DNA of 64,000 nt from Myxococcales bacterium (lineage in GTDB: Bacteria; Myxococcota_A; Polyangia; Haliangiales; Haliangiaceae), in NCBI GenBank assembly GCA_016707895.1, contig JADJGV010000003.1:372001-436000 (forward strand), given 5' to 3'. A program made the position numbers and the translations under genes. The stretch's first letter is position 1; the number at the start of each line of letters is the position of its first letter. Shown here in pieces: positions 63,134 to 64,000 of this stretch. Under the pieces are notes generated by a model that searched no databases, was not told the DNA's origin, and saw nothing but the letters and a program-made list of their open reading frames with translations.

Positions 63134-63729
63134 TGGTGGTACATCTCCCCGCGCAGGCCGACGGTGAACATCACCGCGGTCGCGGTGAAGCCGGTGCCGG
63201 CGTCACCGCCGGTGGCGTCGAACAAGCCGGGCAGCACCGCGCCGCGCAGGCGCTCGACGCCGGCGCGCACGTACGGGGTGACGCCGTCGCGCCGCAAGAG
63301 CACCTCGACGCCGGCGCCCGGGCCGCCGTACAGCGTGCTCTCGAGCAGGTCGTCGCCCTCGCTGGTGCCGGTCAGCGCCGAGTTGGCCAGCGAGATCGAG
63401 TAGCTCGCGAACGGCGTCACCGTCACCATGTCGAGCGGCACCATGTAGCCGGCGCCGATCGCGCTGCGATCGCCGAGCCCGATGTCGTCGGGCTCCATCG
63501 CGTCGCCGCCGCGGCGCTCGCGCACGGTGAACGCCGACAGGCCGCCCTCGCCGAACACCAGCGCGCGGCCGATGGTCGCGAACATCATGACCTCGACGCT
63601 GCGCTGCTCGACGGTGAGGTCGGCGGTGTCGGTCGAGTTGGAGGCGCGCCCGACCATCGAGGTCTGCGACGCGCCGTAGCCGTAGCTGGTGCACCCAGCC
63701 AGGCACAGGCACGGAAACAGCCAGCGCAT
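63130..63729 (-). CDS. lipoprotein with beta-rich domain
   Basis: A 199-residue lipoprotein (MRWLFPCLCLAGC, lipid Cys at about 13). The main domain is beta-rich with Gly pairs: TIGRALVFGEGGLSAFTVRE, GLGDRSAIGAGYMVPLDMVT, VTPFASYSISLANSALTG, VEVLLRRDGVTPYVRAGVER, FTVGLRGEMYHQ. It resembles a small outer-membrane beta-barrel. It is the first gene of the operon with 62249 and 61447. TACGAT is 7 nt before the ATG at 63729. A sigma-54 activator gene lies just beyond, on the same strand. Confidence 0.82.
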   Translation of the reverse strand: MRWLFPCLCLAGCTSYGYGASQTSMVGRASNSTDTADLTVEQRSVEVMMFATIGRALVFGEGGLSAFTVRERRGGDAMEPDDIGLGDRSAIGAGYMVPLDMVTVTPFASYSISLANSALTGTSEGDDLLESTLYGGPGAGVEVLLRRDGVTPYVRAGVERLRGAVLPGLFDATGGDAGTGFTATAVMFTVGLRGEMYHQ

Positions 63730-63736
63730 CGCGGCG

Positions 63737-63742
63737 ATCGTA
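63737..63742 (-). promoter_or_regulatory. -10 box TACGAT, 7 nt before the lipoprotein operon
   Basis: On the minus strand TACGAT is 7 nt from the ATG at 63729. TTGTGT 18 bp upstream (63761-63766) is a possible -35 box. Confidence 0.45.
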
Positions 63743-63812
63743 CGGGCGGCGGCCGGGGCGACACAAGCGCGCCGCCCCGCGCGCTCGGGTAGCGATCAGG
63801 TGGCGAGCGCGA

Positions 63813-64000
63813 TCACGGCCTGAGGCCGTGGCGGCGCAGCAGCTGGATCAGGTACGGGCGATCCATCTGCGCCAGCCGCGCGGCGGCCGAGACGTTGCCG
63901 GCCGCGGCGGCCAGCAGGCGCGTGAGGTAGTCGCGCTCGAAGTCGGTCAGCGCCGCGGCCTTGGCCTCGCGGTACGACGCCAGCGCGCCGGGCGCATCGG
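63813..64000 (-). CDS. C-terminal end of a third sigma-54 activator (Fis HTH)
   Basis: The reverse strand is open from the window edge to TGA at 63813. The 62 visible residues end in a Fis-type HTH: YREAKAAALTDFERDYLTRL, AAAAGNVSAAARLAQMDRPY, LIQLLRRHGLRP. The YREAKAAALTDFERDYL segment matches the linkers of the activators at 3250 (LPYKEAKELM) and 10604 (LPFKEAKGQL), so it is a member of the same FHA/NtrC group, although its FHA and AAA+ domains are outside the window. It ends 84 bp upstream of the outer-membrane operon. Confidence 0.85.
   Translation of the reverse strand, partial: DAPGALASYREAKAAALTDFERDYLTRLLAAAAGNVSAAARLAQMDRPYLIQLLRRHGLRP

Overview
The window is GC-rich DNA (mostly GC, with A/T-rich patches only at promoters) from what looks like a Myxococcota (myxobacterial) chromosome, probably of the Haliangium/Nannocystis/Kofleria side. 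This is inferred from four Hanks-type Ser/Thr kinase-like proteins with extracytoplasmic tails, three FHA/NtrC-type sigma-54 activators, FHA+DUF4388, PilZ, CHASE2-cyclase and OmpA/TSP3 proteins, many short lipoproteins, and a branched-chain 2-oxoacid dehydrogenase of the kind used for iso-fatty acids. No rRNA, tRNA, CRISPR array, insertion sequence or prophage is visible. Nearly all the DNA is coding.

Layout. 1-4572: a leftward operon encoding an FHA-sigma54 activator, a Ser/Thr kinase, a TPR membrane protein and a lipoprotein that runs off the edge. 4573-4935: the only gene-free stretch above 300 bp; it holds a candidate sigma-54 promoter, paired palindromes, a three-copy 46-bp tandem repeat and a terminator-like hairpin. 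4936-7442: FHA+DUF4388 protein, alpha/beta hydrolase, Pro/Ala-rich protein. 7544-13635: a predicted pseudokinase with a PEGA tail, a lipoprotein, then a second kinase plus FHA-activator pair. 13736-16991: FliJ-like coiled coil, small secreted protein, membrane protein, chemoreceptor. 17094-20089: sahR-ahcY operon and a short endonuclease V. 20165-23193: lipoproteins, two of them Cys-rich tandem paralogues, and a repeat-rich secreted protein. 23272-28143: glycosyltransferase pair, TPM protein, methyltransferase-like lipoprotein. 28150-33518: HSL-type hydrolase, FHA/arrestin-like protein, aminotransferase, then a TetR regulator divergent from a reductase. 33584-36934: two PilZ proteins flanking two small zinc-ribbon proteins. 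36935-41720: lipoprotein, bkd operon (E1alpha, E1beta, E2) and a divergent DUF4178 protein. 41764-49708: large kinase with TPR tail, glycerophosphodiesterase, lipoprotein, and an overlapping two-gene exported module. 49713-55270: OmpA-family porin, transglutaminase-like lipoprotein plus ECF sigma factor, and a VOC-ArsR-SRPBCC operon. 55276-59227: CHASE2-cyclase, SH3 and M48 peptidase operon. 59284-64000: small enzymes, an outer-membrane/lipoprotein operon, and the C-terminal end of a third activator.

Themes. Phospho-signalling (kinase to FHA activator to sigma-54 transcription) and cyclic-nucleotide signalling (PilZ, CHASE2 cyclase) sit among many exported proteins. The strongest pattern not explained by single genes is at starts: many monocistronic genes and first genes of operons have a TANNNT-like -10 hexamer exactly 6 (sometimes 7) nt before the start codon and no ribosome-binding site. 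This predicts widespread leaderless transcription and helps choose starts. The best candidates for undescribed biology are the exported pair at 46486-49708, the pseudokinase at 7544, and the putative sigma-54/UAS control region at 4587-4720.
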